A DNA stretch of 64,000 nt from Alisma plantago-aquatica (Eukaryota; Streptophyta; Magnoliopsida; Alismatales; Alismataceae): positions 539,886,879-539,950,878 of the forward strand of contig OY856413.1 in NCBI GenBank assembly GCA_963693085.1. Reading direction: 5' to 3'. How positions within the stretch are numbered: position 1 is the first letter of the stretch; the number at the start of each line of letters is the position of its first letter. The translations under genes were made by a program, and so were the position numbers. This document shows, piece by piece, positions 1-12,515 of the stretch. The notes under the pieces are model-generated. The model did not search any database. It had not been told where the DNA came from and saw nothing but the letters and a program-made list of their open reading frames with translations.

Positions 1-129
1 TTATCATGATTACTGGATCTAGGTATTCAAACCCTTAGATCATCACTGAACACTGTTACCACTTATCAGGTAACTATTACCTTGGGTCCTCAGACCAAGG
101 TATACATGATACTTGTTATACAAGCATCT

Positions 130-340
130 CACATGGCTCACAAGGCCCATTAAATATCTTGTCACCTCTCACTAGGCAACAAACTATCACATGACTCACA
201 AGGCCATTACACATATTGTCACCTCTCACTAGGAAACAACTTATTCACATGGCTCACAAGCCCATTACACATCTTGTCACCTCTCACTAGGCAACAACTT
301 ATTCACATGGCTCACAAGGCCATTACACATTATACTTGTT
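130..340. repeat. 58-bp tandem repeat, about 3.5 copies
   Basis: Copies start at 130, 188, 246 and 304, giving a constant 58-bp period. Each begins CACATGRCTCACAAG and contains TTGTCACCTCTCACTAGG; the fourth copy is partial. Copies differ at a few positions, so the array is not a recent perfect amplification. Confidence 0.9.
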
Positions 341-1199
341 ATACAAGTAATTAACATGCCTTACAAGGCTTATGCAATAAGGGCAATACAACCTTCCCAT
401 CATTAGGGTTAGGGTTTTCCCTTTCTTATCGATCAGGGTTTCTCTTACATATCATTACCCTTCATTAGGGTTAGGGTTTTCCATTATTAACCATTTAGGT
501 TTTCAAGATCATATTATCAATGATCAAACCCTAATTCATTGCTCCACACATCTAGGAGAAAACATTGATATAATTAGTATTCAATTATACTTATTCATTC
601 TCATCATTTATCATTAAATGAATCATCAACACAAGGTATGAGTTCCTCTCTCATCCTTACTAGGGTATGATTACATCAGACTTTATTAACTTGGCTTAAC
701 CCTTTCTCAAAGTATGTTATCCCAAACTTATCAAAGTGCATTAAACTTATTACATCTCAATGTAACAATTGACATAACACACTTCATGTGTTACTCATCC
801 AAGTATATTGGATTTAAGGTGCATCAAGGTACATCAACCTTGAAGTGCTGGATGTGATATCTATCATGTCTTGATGTATCACTTCCCTCATCACTTTTAA
901 CATACTTAAGTTCATCAACTTATCATGTATTAGGGTATGTACCATCCTAACATTATGCACTAGCTAATCACATTTATCATGTAATGTATTGGTCATAAGT
1001 CACACAATTGAATTATTCAACCATCATTAATGATATGAACTCATCTCAGGTTAAGGCATTATTGATATAGGATTAACCATTATCAACCACTCTAGGTGTT
1101 TCACCTATCAAGGTATTATCCACACCATTACTTGGTGTTACACTCATCACTGCTAAGAGTGTCTTTCCCTTACCTTTACAAGGTGTATAGGGTTAAATC

Positions 1200-2665
1200 A
1201 TGTGCATATGTTCACCATATCGGGTTGTAGGTGTATAGACACTCACCATATCGGGCTAGGATTTGCACTTGTCTCCATATCGGGCATGAGGTACCTTCTT
1301 GACCTCATATCGGGCACAAGATATATGTATGTGTCTCCCATGATACTTATGAGGTATCAACCCATCATCATGTCAGGCTAGAAGTACATTCAATCACCCT
1401 ATCGGGCTAGTCACCATCTAGGGTTAGCCATGATGGGTTAGGGTTACCATATTGTTTAGGGTTGTGTATCGTGCAACCCTGTCATGCAACCATGTCATAC
1501 AAGGTCATGTAGGCCTCATGATACTAAGTATCAATGATGTATCATATGATCATATCATGCAATAACACTTGTTACTATTCACTTATATCGGGTTACCCAA
1601 TTTAGGGTTTCTTGTCAACTTACAAGTATACAATTGACCTTGTATCGTGCATGGAGTCTATAATAGACTTCCTATCATGCAAGAGGTGTATAATACACCA
1701 CCATATCGTTCAATAAGGTTTAAAAACCTATTCATATCATTTTAGTGAAATAGGTGCATCATCATATCGGGTTAGAGGTGCTTGCTTATGTACATGCAAC
1801 CGATATCACTTTTATAAGGTGATATCACAATATTCAAGCTCTAGACCTTTATTCTAACTATTATAGTTAAAGTCAACAGGTCTAAGAAACTACTAGAACT
1901 CATAATTTCATCAACTATTTCAGGAAATTTTGGAATTAAAAGTAGATCATTAAATACAACAATTTAGGTGATGAATAATAACATGATTGAGTTCAAGTTA
2001 TATAACCCGCCTTAAAAACCACTTCAGAGCTTCAAGGTCCAAAGATCCATGTTCCTAAGGTTGAATATGACTTTATAAAAGGTCCAAGGCTCGTTCACAA
2101 CTCCTTCATATACAAGGAATCACCATGGATAAGCAATTGGTGAAGAAGAAAAGAAAGGTAGATCATAACCCTAATTCCATGCTTCAACTCAAGCTTGAAG
2201 ACAACTATATCTTACCTTAGGGTTAAGTTTTGAGTTCCTTAGCTCCTTGGACGACACCATACCACTCTTGGGAGATATGGAATTCCTCTTGGACGACACA
2301 ACTTTGCTTTTGGCCGATACCCCCTCACTTGTGGCCAAAATCACTTCAATTGGCTGATATCGACTTGCTATGGGCAATATCAACATGGTATGGCCGATAT
2401 ACTTGCTATGGACGATATACAAGGCCTATGCACGATACCCTTGTTCTCTTGCATGACATGCCACCCCTATTGCACGATATGATACTCACTTGCATGATAT
2501 GGCACTCACTTGGAGTCAAAACACTTAACTCTATGGCCGATATCACCCTATATAGCTGATATCACCTACTTGGGCGATATGGTCTTGCCATGGGCGATAC
2601 CCCAAGGCCCACACACGATACCACAGCATACCTTCACGATATTGGATCTCTATGCACGATACCTT
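1200..2665. repeat. Dispersed TATCGGGC / GGCCGATA word cluster
   Basis: Between 1200 and 1780 the word ATATCGGG(C/T) recurs at irregular spacing, for example near 1222, 1250, 1274, 1305, 1401, 1586 and 1764. Between 2310 and 2660 the reverse-complement form (GGCCGATAT, GCACGATAC, GGGCGATAC) recurs about every 20 bases. Spacing is irregular and the flanks differ, so this is not an ordinary tandem repeat. The same words occur in other elements of the window. Confidence 0.75.
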
Positions 2666-3655
2666 AGGGTAGGAGGGTGGTAAGGGTCGCAAAATTGCAC
2701 CAAGGAGTGAAACTAGGGGTATATATACTTGTTGATCATGAAGAAAGGCAAAAATGAGGTGTCAACATTTTGAGCTAGTAGGTGCCACGTGTCATGCATG
2801 GGTGACACGTGTCCATGCATGCATCAACATTTATCTTGACATGAAAAAAGGTTGAGTATCATCTAAAGATGCAAATTTGTCCATTGCTTATCCATTTGGA
2901 TAAGTCATCTAGGTTTAATCACTATTTTATGTCAAGCCGATACACTTTTTCTAAGGAAACTTGTTGGCCGTCATACCTCACCTCCTTGAGGCGCTTTGAA
3001 CTATATGGACTTTTCCAAGAGTTCCTAAAATGATATGGAACACCTCCTTGGGATCCATGGCCGATAGGCACTCATATATAAGCTTTTCAACTTGATACAA
3101 CTCAAGTTAAGCTTCCAAATTCAACCCTTTTTCTTGGTCATTTCATCACCAAGATTACCATCATTAATAATGGAATCAAACATGGTGTATCATTCATTAT
3201 ATATCCTATAAATGATACATAGAGGAAGTAGGAACACTCTATAGGTGGTAATTTACATATCAACCTCACATTTTGGGTAAATTACAATTTATACCAAAAT
3301 TGGTGCACACGGTACCAACATTGTTCAAACAAGTTCAAACTTGGAATTTAGGCTTTCCACAAGCCACCAACTTGCATCATTCTCTCAATAATGATGCTAC
3401 AACACATGAGGAATGTTCAACATGTGACATGTTCAACATGTGACATTTTGCAGTATAGCCCCTCAATTTGGGTAAATTGCACTTTGGTCCAAAACAAAGG
3501 AAAAGTGCTCAAACAACATTCAATCGGGACCAAACTTGAAACATGAGTGTGTCACATGATAACAAAACACCTTAGAGGATTATATTAAAGTTCTAAGCAA
3601 CTTTATTAGCCAAAACAAATAGGGTTACCTCATAACCCAGGTCAGGGTTGTTACA

Positions 3656-4165
3656 GTAAAAAGAAGTCGCCAAGTACAAGAAATGATTGCAAATGACGTG
3701 TTATGCCTCTTATTTCATATGAATGCCATATTCCAAATGTTCTATTATATAGTTGGTGTCTTGATTCTAATGCCACTGTGCACATTTTCTATACATTGTA
3801 GGAATTTCAGAAATAAAGGAGACCAATGGAGTGTGAAATAATCCTTTATTTAGGAAACATGTGACAAACTAAAACTTAGAATCTTACCCTATTACACGAC
3901 TAGAAATCTAGTAAGATTGGTTTCTTAGATTTGACCAAACAAGAATAAAAATTAAAACACATTTAGATAATGACTTAATTATGTCCAAACATATAAATAA
4001 ATTCCAGAAATATGTTAGATTTTTTGCCAACATAATGGCTAAATAAAAATGAATAATATGCTTTGGAGTAACAATTGGTAATTCCATCCCCATAAATATT
4101 AATAATATTCTGTTATTCAAATAAATATGAAATGAATAGATTAAATATGCTAATATGTAAAATGT
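3656..4165. other. AT-rich non-coding stretch and start of segmental duplication
   Basis: No credible coding frame. From about 4075 the sequence aligns to 8595 onward (see the duplicated segments). The rest is low-GC and unassigned. Confidence 0.5.
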
Positions 4166-4449
4166 AAATTTTTTTAGTAGAATCCAGAAGGTCATCTTAT
4201 TAATCTTGTGCTCCTCTAGTGAGCGAATTTAACTGCAAATTACAATCACTAATTAAACTTACAAAATTAAATGAGGTAGTACTACTAGCCTTACACATGT
4301 CCTTAACTAAGAGATCTTAGATCTCAACGGGAGGTTTGTTGTAGCACATGTACCCCCCATGGTGGATTCTATGCATTTTTTCCAACCCACAAGAGACTGT
4401 ATTACCCTCCCTACAAATGAATTTCACATGCCACATTTTCCTTATGACT

Positions 4450-5065
4450 TTCTAAATTTTTCTTACAAATTTAGAATAATTAGGGTAGTTTTGAGTGGAC
4501 CTAGATGACATCTTGTCTGCCATGTTGGGGTCATATTCAAATGTAGTGGCGGTAATACCATTCTTCTCTACTGTCTCCATCACGATCCAAATATTCAACA
4601 GCTCGACCTCCATGACATCCATCGAGACCATGTATCTTGACACACCTCCCACCCACCTGCCTAGGCTATCCCTCATAACAATATCACTTCTTGCTTTGGA
4701 CTTCTAGACCACAACATTGTAGTTGAACTTAAGCGTCCTAGTGTCTGGTGGCTACCAACTACACTCGCCAACATCCCTACAAATGGAATGATCCATCCTG
4801 AATGTAACCATCTGAGCACTTGTTTCCTTCCTGATGAAGCAGACTTACTGAGTTGAGGTGATTATTTCCCCCTTGAACGTGTGCCTGTTTCTACACATCC
4901 ATATGCACCAACATGTCGTAAAGAACCTTAGTTTGTCAGCATCAGTTCCGTTCAGCTGAGTGTGGATCTAGTCTTTTATATTTGCCTCCCTAAAGAGTAG
5001 ATTGTTGTTTTCACCCTCCAGTAGCTCTATCTAGACATTTTTTGCAAAACTGTAGTCCCGGACTG
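4450..5065 (-). pseudogene. LINE-type RNase H / zf-RVT region fragment
   Basis: Conceptual minus-strand translation, with stops and frame breaks, shows a motif of the kind FFTTCWCIWMCRNRHTF, typical of the region after the reverse transcriptase in plant non-LTR retrotransposons. It is followed by WQPPDT..LKFNYN, which resembles the start of the plant LINE RNase H domain (RVT_3: W.PP...LK.N.D). Residues are only partly kept and no reverse transcriptase core is present, so this is a 3'-end relic. It lies within the 985-bp insertion in segmental-duplication copy 1. The assignment rests on motif recognition without a database search. Confidence 0.5.
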
Positions 5066-5073
5066 CATGCATC

Positions 5074-5143
<70 letters not shown>

Positions 5144-5149
5144 AATAAT
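5074..5149. repeat. (AAT)n microsatellite
   Basis: About 76 bases of AAT/ATA trinucleotides with two small interruptions near 5111 and 5121. It abuts the right edge of the insertion that splits duplication copy 1, so it may have grown from an A-rich boundary. Confidence 0.95.
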
Positions 5150-5640
5150 GTGGAGTTTTGTGCATAATAATAATACATAACTCTTTTTGTAACAATGTGA
5201 CATTAACGAGACTCTAATTGAAGATAATGGATATATATGTAGATCAGTTGTCTAAATTATAATGGTGATATAACTCACAAAACAAAATTCCAAAACCCAA
5301 ATATAATGATAAAAGCATGTTTGTTGGTTCCCAATTGAATTGGGTGTCAAGTTTCACATTGTTTAAATGATAATAACTATCTTAATTTCATTTAGAAGAG
5401 AGAATGTGAGTTCTATTCCAAAATATTAAATCATATGTTTAATGACTTTAAAAGTTAAAATAAATCCCAAATTTGAATTCCAGATACCAACTTTAGTCCA
5501 TTTTTGAATTTTCACATTAATTATATAATTATCTATCCTAGTTTAATATATGAGAGAGAAATATAACTTAAAGGCCAAAATATTAAATAAAATAGAAAAT
5601 ATTCCCAAAATAGAAAATTAAGGACAAAACCAGACTCATC

Positions 5641-8594
5641 ATGTTTTAGTTTGTTTGAGGACAAGTTTCACGTCTTTTGAGTATTCCTTTATCCTCAGAT
5701 TCATTAAGAAAAGAAAATGAAAATAAGGCCACAAATTTTAAATTCCTCATTTATGAATAATGTAAACCAACTTTTATGCATTATACATATATAATTTATT
5801 CGAATATGTAATAAATATAATGTTGGTGTAATGTAAGGAAAATAATGTTGTACATACATGATAAATCTATGCAAAATTTGTCTTGGTAGAAAATATAAAA
5901 ATGTATTTACTTTTCGAATACAATGTGATCGAGGTAATGACAACAATGTGGAATATGTGATATATCATAATAAATTAGAACAAACTTGAAAGAACTAAAG
6001 TCTCTCTATTTAATGTTTTAAAGCAATAAATAAATGAAAATAATCACGTTAACATATCATAACAGAAACACATATTTAGCTCATTTATATATTTTTAGAA
6101 ACAAATAAACATTACCAAATTTTTGTAATCAATTATTTAACTCAAGTAAGAAATAATAATAATAATCTTGACGACATGATTTCCTTAGTAAACCTCACGA
6201 TTACCTCCTAAAGTCGTTAACAAAAAGGAAATAAATGGGTAATAGTCAATGGATAATGTTTACACCCTTCTGATTTGAAATTCATGACTATAATAATTTG
6301 TTTTGGATATTTAATTTTATTATCACCTATCTACTTTGAAAATAGTTAATGTCAAATATATTAGCAATATACATGGTTGCCTCAAATATAGAAATTTGGA
6401 TCTAACTTAATATTTAATTTGATAGATGTCTTTTATTTAAAATACATATTTTAAATGACTCTAACGTAATAAGATAAACATTGTGAGAAAGTCATTTGGT
6501 AATGGAATGAGTGCATATATATGAGAGGTTGAAAAATTGAATAATAAAAAAAGGAATTCAATAAGTATATCCTACACAATTGTACATAAACTTATTATGC
6601 ACATTTACATTGAGTATAAATATTTACACAATGAGATATCTAGAAGTCTCTTTACTGTAAAAATAATAGTCAAAATTTATGTCATCAAGTTGTTAAAAAA
6701 AGGAGAAATATATGGTAGAACACATACATAAATGAATGGAAGGGAAATGAAATTTTTACTCTTTCCTATCATTTGTTAAAGAATTTTTAACATTTCTTCT
6801 TTTACAATATATGTTGCATATTTTCCCTAGAAAATAAAAATAGATAAGTTTCTTGCTATCCAATCCAAACAATCCTATATATAGACCCCTCCCCATGGCC
6901 TCACACACATAGAAATCACTTGACCAATAGGACATGACTCCTAACATTCTCTCTTATCCTTCTATTCAAGTCCCTTGTATGATTGTCAAAGACTTGTAAT
7001 CTCATGTGAGTCTTTTCTCAACCATCGATATTTCAAACCTTGGAAACCTGACTTGGGATTATGGTCCGTACTTTGAAGATTTGACAAACTTCTTGAGGTA
7101 TGTTGCATCCCACATGAGTCATATTTAGCAATTGCTTCCTTTATCTCTATCTCTTGGGCCTCTTTGAGGCATCTTATTATTGAAATTTCTCTTTCTTGAT
7201 TTGATGACCTATTTGGGTCTAATCTTAATGACTTTGTACTCTTGATCTATGTTGTACTTGTTCTTGTATATTTTCAATCTTAATCCTTGTGGAATGTTTA
7301 TTTGAAAGTTGTATATTTTTGTGATCATGTGAAGTATCTTAATTGTGAAAATAATTATATATTTGTTTATGAGTCATGTGACCCCACATGATAACTGTTG
7401 GATGTTCTCATCCTCATATTTTTATTTAGACTTGCTTACTCTTTTGTTATGCATAATTTTGTGACTAATAGTATAATCTAACATGTGTTATTTTATGTGG
7501 ATGTGTAAATTCCCACACTTTATAATGCAAACATAATAATTCTTGTAAGAGATACTATTAAAGCAGATGTGTATCTTGTCCTACTCAGAGCATATGTATA
7601 TGTTCCTGCTCACCCATATTTATGGTAGATGTGTTATTTCCTACCAACATGTTTGTATAGTTCTAGTATTGTCACGTGTAAAACACATGGATGACTTGCT
7701 CTTGCTTATCATCATATTACAAATCTTACTCTTTTGATACCTGCTTGGGTAGTTATTTCCTTTTCTATGGGAAGCCTTATTAATTTGATGTCCTTTATTT
7801 CATAATGTTGCTCTATACCTGATTTTGTATGCACAAACCAATGTTTATGCTGATGCATCTACTTTTCTCCTTTTTGTGGAGTATGTTTCCAACCCCAGGT
7901 GTAGATCAAGGAGGAGAAAGCCAAGCTTAACCAAGAAAACTTTGGGAGTAGCAGAACCTTCTTGGAAGAAAGATTTGAGGTGGTTATATAATTGTCTGCT
8001 GATCCTGTAGTACAACTACTTTTCATATGTATCATCCTATATGGTGAAGGATGGTGATAATTTCAAGCATTGTAATTGTTATATATTTTATATTACACTG
8101 CTACATTTGGTATCTTGAATCGTACTTTGAATAAATTGGTTATAATCCCTTTTGTGAAAAAATAGTGGTGTTTGGCATATGGGATGCTTCTTTTATTTAA
8201 TTTAGTAGGAAGTGGATCTCCTCTCAGATCTCACTCCTTAGAGTATGATATATGAGCCATTAGCGGTCAATTTATCTAACTATTTTAATCTTGTCTTCCT
8301 CAATATGTTTAAGCTAGGAAGATATGGCATGTACAAAAAAAGTTTAGTGGACCTTCTCTCCTTAACCCTTTAATATGTGGAAAGTTGACCTAGATGAATC
8401 TTTACTTTTGAGATGTGAACCTTAGGGTTGCTAGGTTAGAATCATAAGGACCTAAAATATAACCCTATGTGTATATGAAATGTTAGTTAATGTATGAACA
8501 ACAACAAAAGATGTACATAACTAAAAGATATAAAAGTAACCATAAAATCTATAAGAGTTGTATTATTATGTTAAACCTTTTATGGGGTGGAGAG
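5641..8594. other. AT-rich intergenic sequence, no supported gene
   Basis: Very AT-rich, with only short frames that show no recognisable domain. The one local signal is a TATATATA box at 6876-6883 with a CCAAT word at 6859, then about 1.2 kb of less AT-rich sequence. A 61-codon frame at 7825-8010 ends in a basic stretch (RCRSRRRKPSLTKK), but I do not recognise it. Confidence 0.4.
6876..6883 (+). promoter_or_regulatory. Possible TATA box
   Basis: TATATATA followed by a C-rich stretch, CCCCTCCCC, and a CCAAT word 17 bases upstream. In plants transcription would start about 30 bases downstream, near 6910. No coding exon was recognised downstream, so this could be chance in AT-rich DNA. Confidence 0.25.
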
Positions 8595-9175
8595 TAATAG
8601 GTGATTCCATGTCCATAAATATTATTAATATTCTAATATTTAAATAAATATGAAAATAATTGTTTAAATATGCTAAATATGTAAAATTTGGAATTTTGTG
8701 CATAATGCTATATAACTCTTTTTGTAACAATGTGAAATTAATGACTCTCATTGAATATAATCAATATATATGTAGATAAATTATCTAATCTATAATGGTA
8801 GTATAACTCACGAAAGGAAATTCTAGAACCCAAATATAATGGTAAAAACGTGTTTGTTTGTTCCCAATTAACTTGGGTGCCAAGTTTCACATTGCTTCAA
8901 CGATAATAACTATCTTAATTTCATTTAGAACATAAAATGTGAGTTTTACTTCAAAATATTAAATATAATGTTTAATGACTTAAAAAGTGGTAATAAATCC
9001 CAAATTCGAATTCCACTTGCCAAAAATAGTTTGTGTGAATTCCCACATTAATCATACAATCTTATCTATCCTAGTTTAATTTAGGAGAGACAATATAACT
9101 TAAAGTCCAAATATTAAATAAAATAATAAACATTCCCAAAATGAAAAATTAATGACAAAATTAGATTCCTCACAT
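8595..9175 (+). repeat. Segmental duplication copy 2 (uninterrupted)
   Basis: Aligns with 4075-4165 plus 5150-5640 in one continuous run, so it represents the state before the insertion seen in copy 1. It lacks the (AAT)n tract and the LINE fragment. AT-rich and non-coding. Confidence 0.75.
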
Positions 9176-9697
9176 TTTAGTTTTCTTGTATGCTAAGTTT
9201 CACATATTTTAACTATTCCTATATGCCTCCGATTGATTCAACCCTATTTTAGGGCTTCATCTTGTGTCATATTGCATTTCAATCACATCTATACCTATTA
9301 GATTACATGTTATTTACCTCAATATGCATATATGTATAAAATGCACTTATGGACATTATTTGCATGTTTTTCATGCATTTGGACCACACTTGATGGAAGA
9401 GAGAGAGAGAGAGAAGGAGTGATCCTAGGGTTCCTCTACCCTTGGCGAGACCTAAAGTGAAGTCCGATGCTCGCTCAACCTGCCCCTAGTGGCCAAAGAT
9501 CCATTGAAGCAAATATGTCTAAGAAAATCCAAAGAATCAAGTCAATGTGTTGATCTAGAGACCAGCACAACCATGGTACCACAGAATGACCGTGCTAGGA
9601 TACTTGCAAAATCAATAGGTTCAAAGCTCATTTTGTGCAGAAATTCCCACAGTCGTGGTACCACATAATGACTATGGTGCACTGACTCCAGAACGGC
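9176..9697 (+). mobile_element. Left part of the 5' LTR region of element A (Athila-type)
   Basis: This sequence continues across the GE1 insertion at 21566: both sides carry the same kind of words (ACCATGGTACCAC, CAGTCGTGGTACC). The true LTR start was not found and may lie near 9265-9420. A (GA)n tract is at 9396-9415. No coding frame. Confidence 0.5.
9693..9697. repeat. Target-site duplication of GE1, left copy (ACGGC)
   Basis: The five bases before the TG of the left LTR are ACGGC; the five after the right LTR are ACGAC. One mismatch in five is consistent with an aged 5-bp gypsy target duplication. Confidence 0.6.
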
Positions 9698-11499
9698 TGA
9701 CTGGCCTAAATAGCGTGTCCAAAAAGTGGAGGCGGATTTGAGGTAGTCGAGCTTTTACATTTATAACCCGAAACCTTCTAGGCCCCCAAAACTTTGTTTA
9801 CGGGGTCGAAGTAGATATACGGGGTCGAACACAGGGATAAGGGTGGTAGTGTTGAGAACGCTGAATCGACACGCTACACTCCAGAAAGGGTAAAGAGGCG
9901 ATGAGGTTCCTCAAGGAACAACAGGATAAGACCGATAAAACAAAAGAAGTCTATCTCCAAATGGAGCTACAAGGAAGATTAAGGTTTTAAGGATTTTATC
10001 AGTTTTTAGGGGTTTTCATGCAACAGAAACAGAGAGATAAAACTAAAGCTAAAGCAAGGTACGAAGGAGAAAACTTCGGTAAAACAAGCGGCATCAGGAA
10101 CATCATGTACCCCTCCTCTCAGAGCGGGTACCTCTAACCAAGCATCAACACCCCTCTCGAGGTTGCTGGACTTGAATTAGAGTGGAAAGGTTACTAAAGC
10201 AACTCCAATTCTGGGCACTTTCGTACTCCAGAATCGGACCAAACACTAGAGCCACAACACCTCTCTCGAGGTTGTTGCAACGGGAAAACACGATTCGGTA
10301 GCTAATCGAAACGCGATCCAAGAATACAAGCTAGAGTTCAGATATTAAACATAGCAATCATCCAACAAAGGTACCAAACATAAAGCTGCAGATAATTAAA
10401 CTCTTCTATTTCCATAAACATATAAGGTTCTGATTACATTGCATAAGTAAAAGAAATAAATGACTGAAATAATAAAGATAGATGTCACCTACCCGATATA
10501 GAAGGACGACAGACCACAACGGACCCTCCAGCCTGATACCGGGCAGGAGCCTAGCCCGATACAACCATGTCGGGCATCGCACCCTCTCAGGTGACACACT
10601 GTGACAGGCGGGTTGCATCGTGCGAGGACCCTTTCCCGATACGCTCGTGTCGGGCGACACCCTCTCAGGCGGCACGCCGTGACGGGCGATGCGTATCGGG
10701 ATTCGGTATCGTGCCGGGCTAGAGCGATGCTCCTAGTGTCGGTCTTCTATGTCGGGGATCCTTGTCAGCCGATATCGTCCTATAGCATTGCCCGGTACGA
10801 CCCTAAGTGAACCATTCCCTCCCTCTCGGGATGGGGAAGTGCTCACCTAGAATCGCTCGGCACAAGAACTGAGGCACGATACGCTAGCTCTTCCCAGCTT
10901 TCCTGAGGTGACTTGCACAAGGTTCCGACCTGTCTTTTCAGCTTCCTGTAGCTGCTATTTATAGGAAGTAGTTGGGGAAGTTATGGTGCTCAGGGCGCCA
11001 CATGTCCTTCTTAAGCTCTTATTATCGCGGAGTCACTGGACGGCCGATATCAGTATCGCCCGGCACAAGGATGTCAGCTGTCAGTGGACGTGATGAGCGG
11101 CACCTGCCGGTGGGTGGCCCGTGTCGCGTGACAAGCTTCGGTTGTCGTGGCGAGCCCAGCTCCCTGTCGGGTAGATAGGCGTATCGTCTGTTAGTTCCTT
11201 CTTGTGCGACATCCTCATGTTGCACGTCCGTGTATTGTGCTACCCTGCCGGGAAGTGTGCGTATCGGCCGGCTGGAAGGCCGATGCAGGTGGAGTGATGT
11301 TTGTGGGCCGAAACGACCTTATTGATGATAAATGGGTCAAAATAGGAGGAAAAATCTGCGAAAGATGGAAATATTGAATTAAGAGCGTAGTTTGGCATGT
11401 TATTGCAAAAGTACATATAAAAGGAGAGGAAAACAGTTTAAAAGGGCAATTTTGATAATGAAATAACAGTCTAAAACATCACAAAATTTGGTGTTATCA
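9698..11499 (-). repeat. GE1 3' LTR (left copy)
   Basis: Starts TGACTGGCCTAAAT and ends GGTGTTATCA on the plus strand; it pairs with 19765-21565 over its whole length. Differences are scattered, several percent by eye. The part from 10490 to 11280 is dense in GCCCGATAC, GTATCGGGC and GTCGGGCGACAC words. Apparent frames of 60-90 codons here occur in both LTRs and show no domain. Confidence 0.9.
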
Positions 11500-11512
11500 A
11501 CTCCCCCAAACT
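11500..11512 (-). promoter_or_regulatory. GE1 polypurine tract
   Basis: The minus strand reads AGTTTGGGGGAGT immediately before the LTR start TGATAACACC. This is the plus-strand DNA priming site expected just upstream of a 3' LTR, and it fixes the element orientation. Confidence 0.85.
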
Positions 11513-12515
11513 TAGTGTTTTGATTGTCCTCAATCAATATTTAAACTTTATTTTGTGATGCTCCTTCTTGCACGGTGTAGATTTCAGGCCAAGAGGTAAG
11601 ACAAGTATCACGATGTCTTTAGAGATAATGCTGCCCCACTACGAACAAAAGACCTTGCATTTCCTGCCTTATTATTTCAGTAAAAGTTTTCTCTATAGCT
11701 TCAGCGAGACTTTGGTACATGATTCCGAAGTTAGCTTTCACACCAATCAGCTTTAGGGCAGAAAGTTGTGTGTTGGGTAGGCTAAGGATTTTTGGGTTTT
11801 TCTTGTTTCCCATCAGTCCATCCAGGTACGGGTCCGTTAGTGGGAAAGTGGTCCCTACAGTCCAAGCTAGATGGATTTAGAGCAGTGATTTCACATCTTA
11901 CGTACCACTGCCCCGGATCTACCATGCCTAAAGATGGGTACTTTTGGAAAACAAGTGTGTATATTTTTTTTTCTTTTCTTTTATTGGGCACAACTCTCAT
12001 GCTTTTATTCGCTCTCATAAGCTACTTTCTCTTTTTGGGGGTTTTGTTGGGTAAGGGAAAAACAAGAGGGATTTTTGCGGTTTGGGCAGCTTTTTCCTTC
12101 TCCATAATCATCTCTTAGCTGTTGAGAGATTATTTTTTTTCGAAATTTTTGGCGTAGAGATTCGTAGTCTTTCATCATTTGAGGATGCGTTATCAGAAAG
12201 ATATAACAAAATTTGCATTACGTTGGGCACATAGAAAACAAACTGGTAAGAAGTCACATAAGGTTTTTACTATATAGCGACTTTGTACATATGCAGGGAG
12301 TAACAATTTTTTTCAAAATTTTTGTAATTTTCAAAAATATTTTTGTATGAGCAAGAATATGTACACATGATATAGAAGAAAAACAAGAGAAGGTGAAGGA
12401 AGAAAAATTTTTATACCTCCCTCACTGGTACATGGTACCCCCCCAAACTTACTCCACACTCTGTCCCAAAGTTGTGGATTAGATAAGGTAGGTTAATGTT
12501 TAACTCAGTGAGGGA
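11513..12515 (-). other. GE1 3' non-coding region with a second polypurine tract
   Basis: About 1 kb between the end of gene B and the terminal polypurine tract. It holds T-rich stretches (for example 11965-11985) and an internal tract, AAGTTTGGGGGGG on the minus strand at 12438-12450, nearly repeating the terminal one. Frames on the plus strand here (such as 11792-12118) show no domain and run against the element. Confidence 0.55.

Larger units (their letters stand above)
1..3655 (-). mobile_element. LTR-like block of a gypsy-type element, truncated by window start
   Basis: Read on the minus strand, the right edge begins TGTAACAACCCTGACC, close to the TGTAAGGACCCTGACC edge of the chromovirus LTRs at 46667 and 55611. 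That resemblance is the basis for calling it a long LTR of a related Ty3-gypsy lineage. No coding frame of note lies inside. It contains a 58-bp tandem repeat, AGGGTTAGGGTTTTCC-like words and dozens of TATCGGGC/GGCCGATA words. The bases beyond the edge (3656-3680) do not look like a polypurine tract, so it may be a solo or truncated LTR. The left end lies outside the window. Confidence 0.5.
4075..5640 (+). repeat. Segmental duplication copy 1, interrupted by an insertion
   Basis: 4075-4165 aligns with 8595-8690, and 5150-5640 aligns with about 8690-9170, in the same orientation. Both copies share TCATTTAGAA, CAAGTTTCACATTG and GTTTAATGACTT in the same order. Copy 1 carries about 985 extra bases between the two aligned parts (about 4165-5150), which hold the LINE fragment and the (AAT)n tract. 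By eye the copies are roughly 80-85% alike. Confidence 0.75.

Noticed and set aside
405..480. Telomere-like GGGTTAGGGTTT words
   Set aside because: Only one or two units at each place, with unrelated sequence between; not an interstitial telomere array.
5074..5149. CRISPR-like repeat array
   Set aside because: Simple trinucleotide repeat in plant DNA, with no spacers.
11792..12118. 108-codon plus-strand frame
   Set aside because: Antisense to GE1 in its 3' non-coding region, low-complexity Phe/Ser-rich end and no domain.
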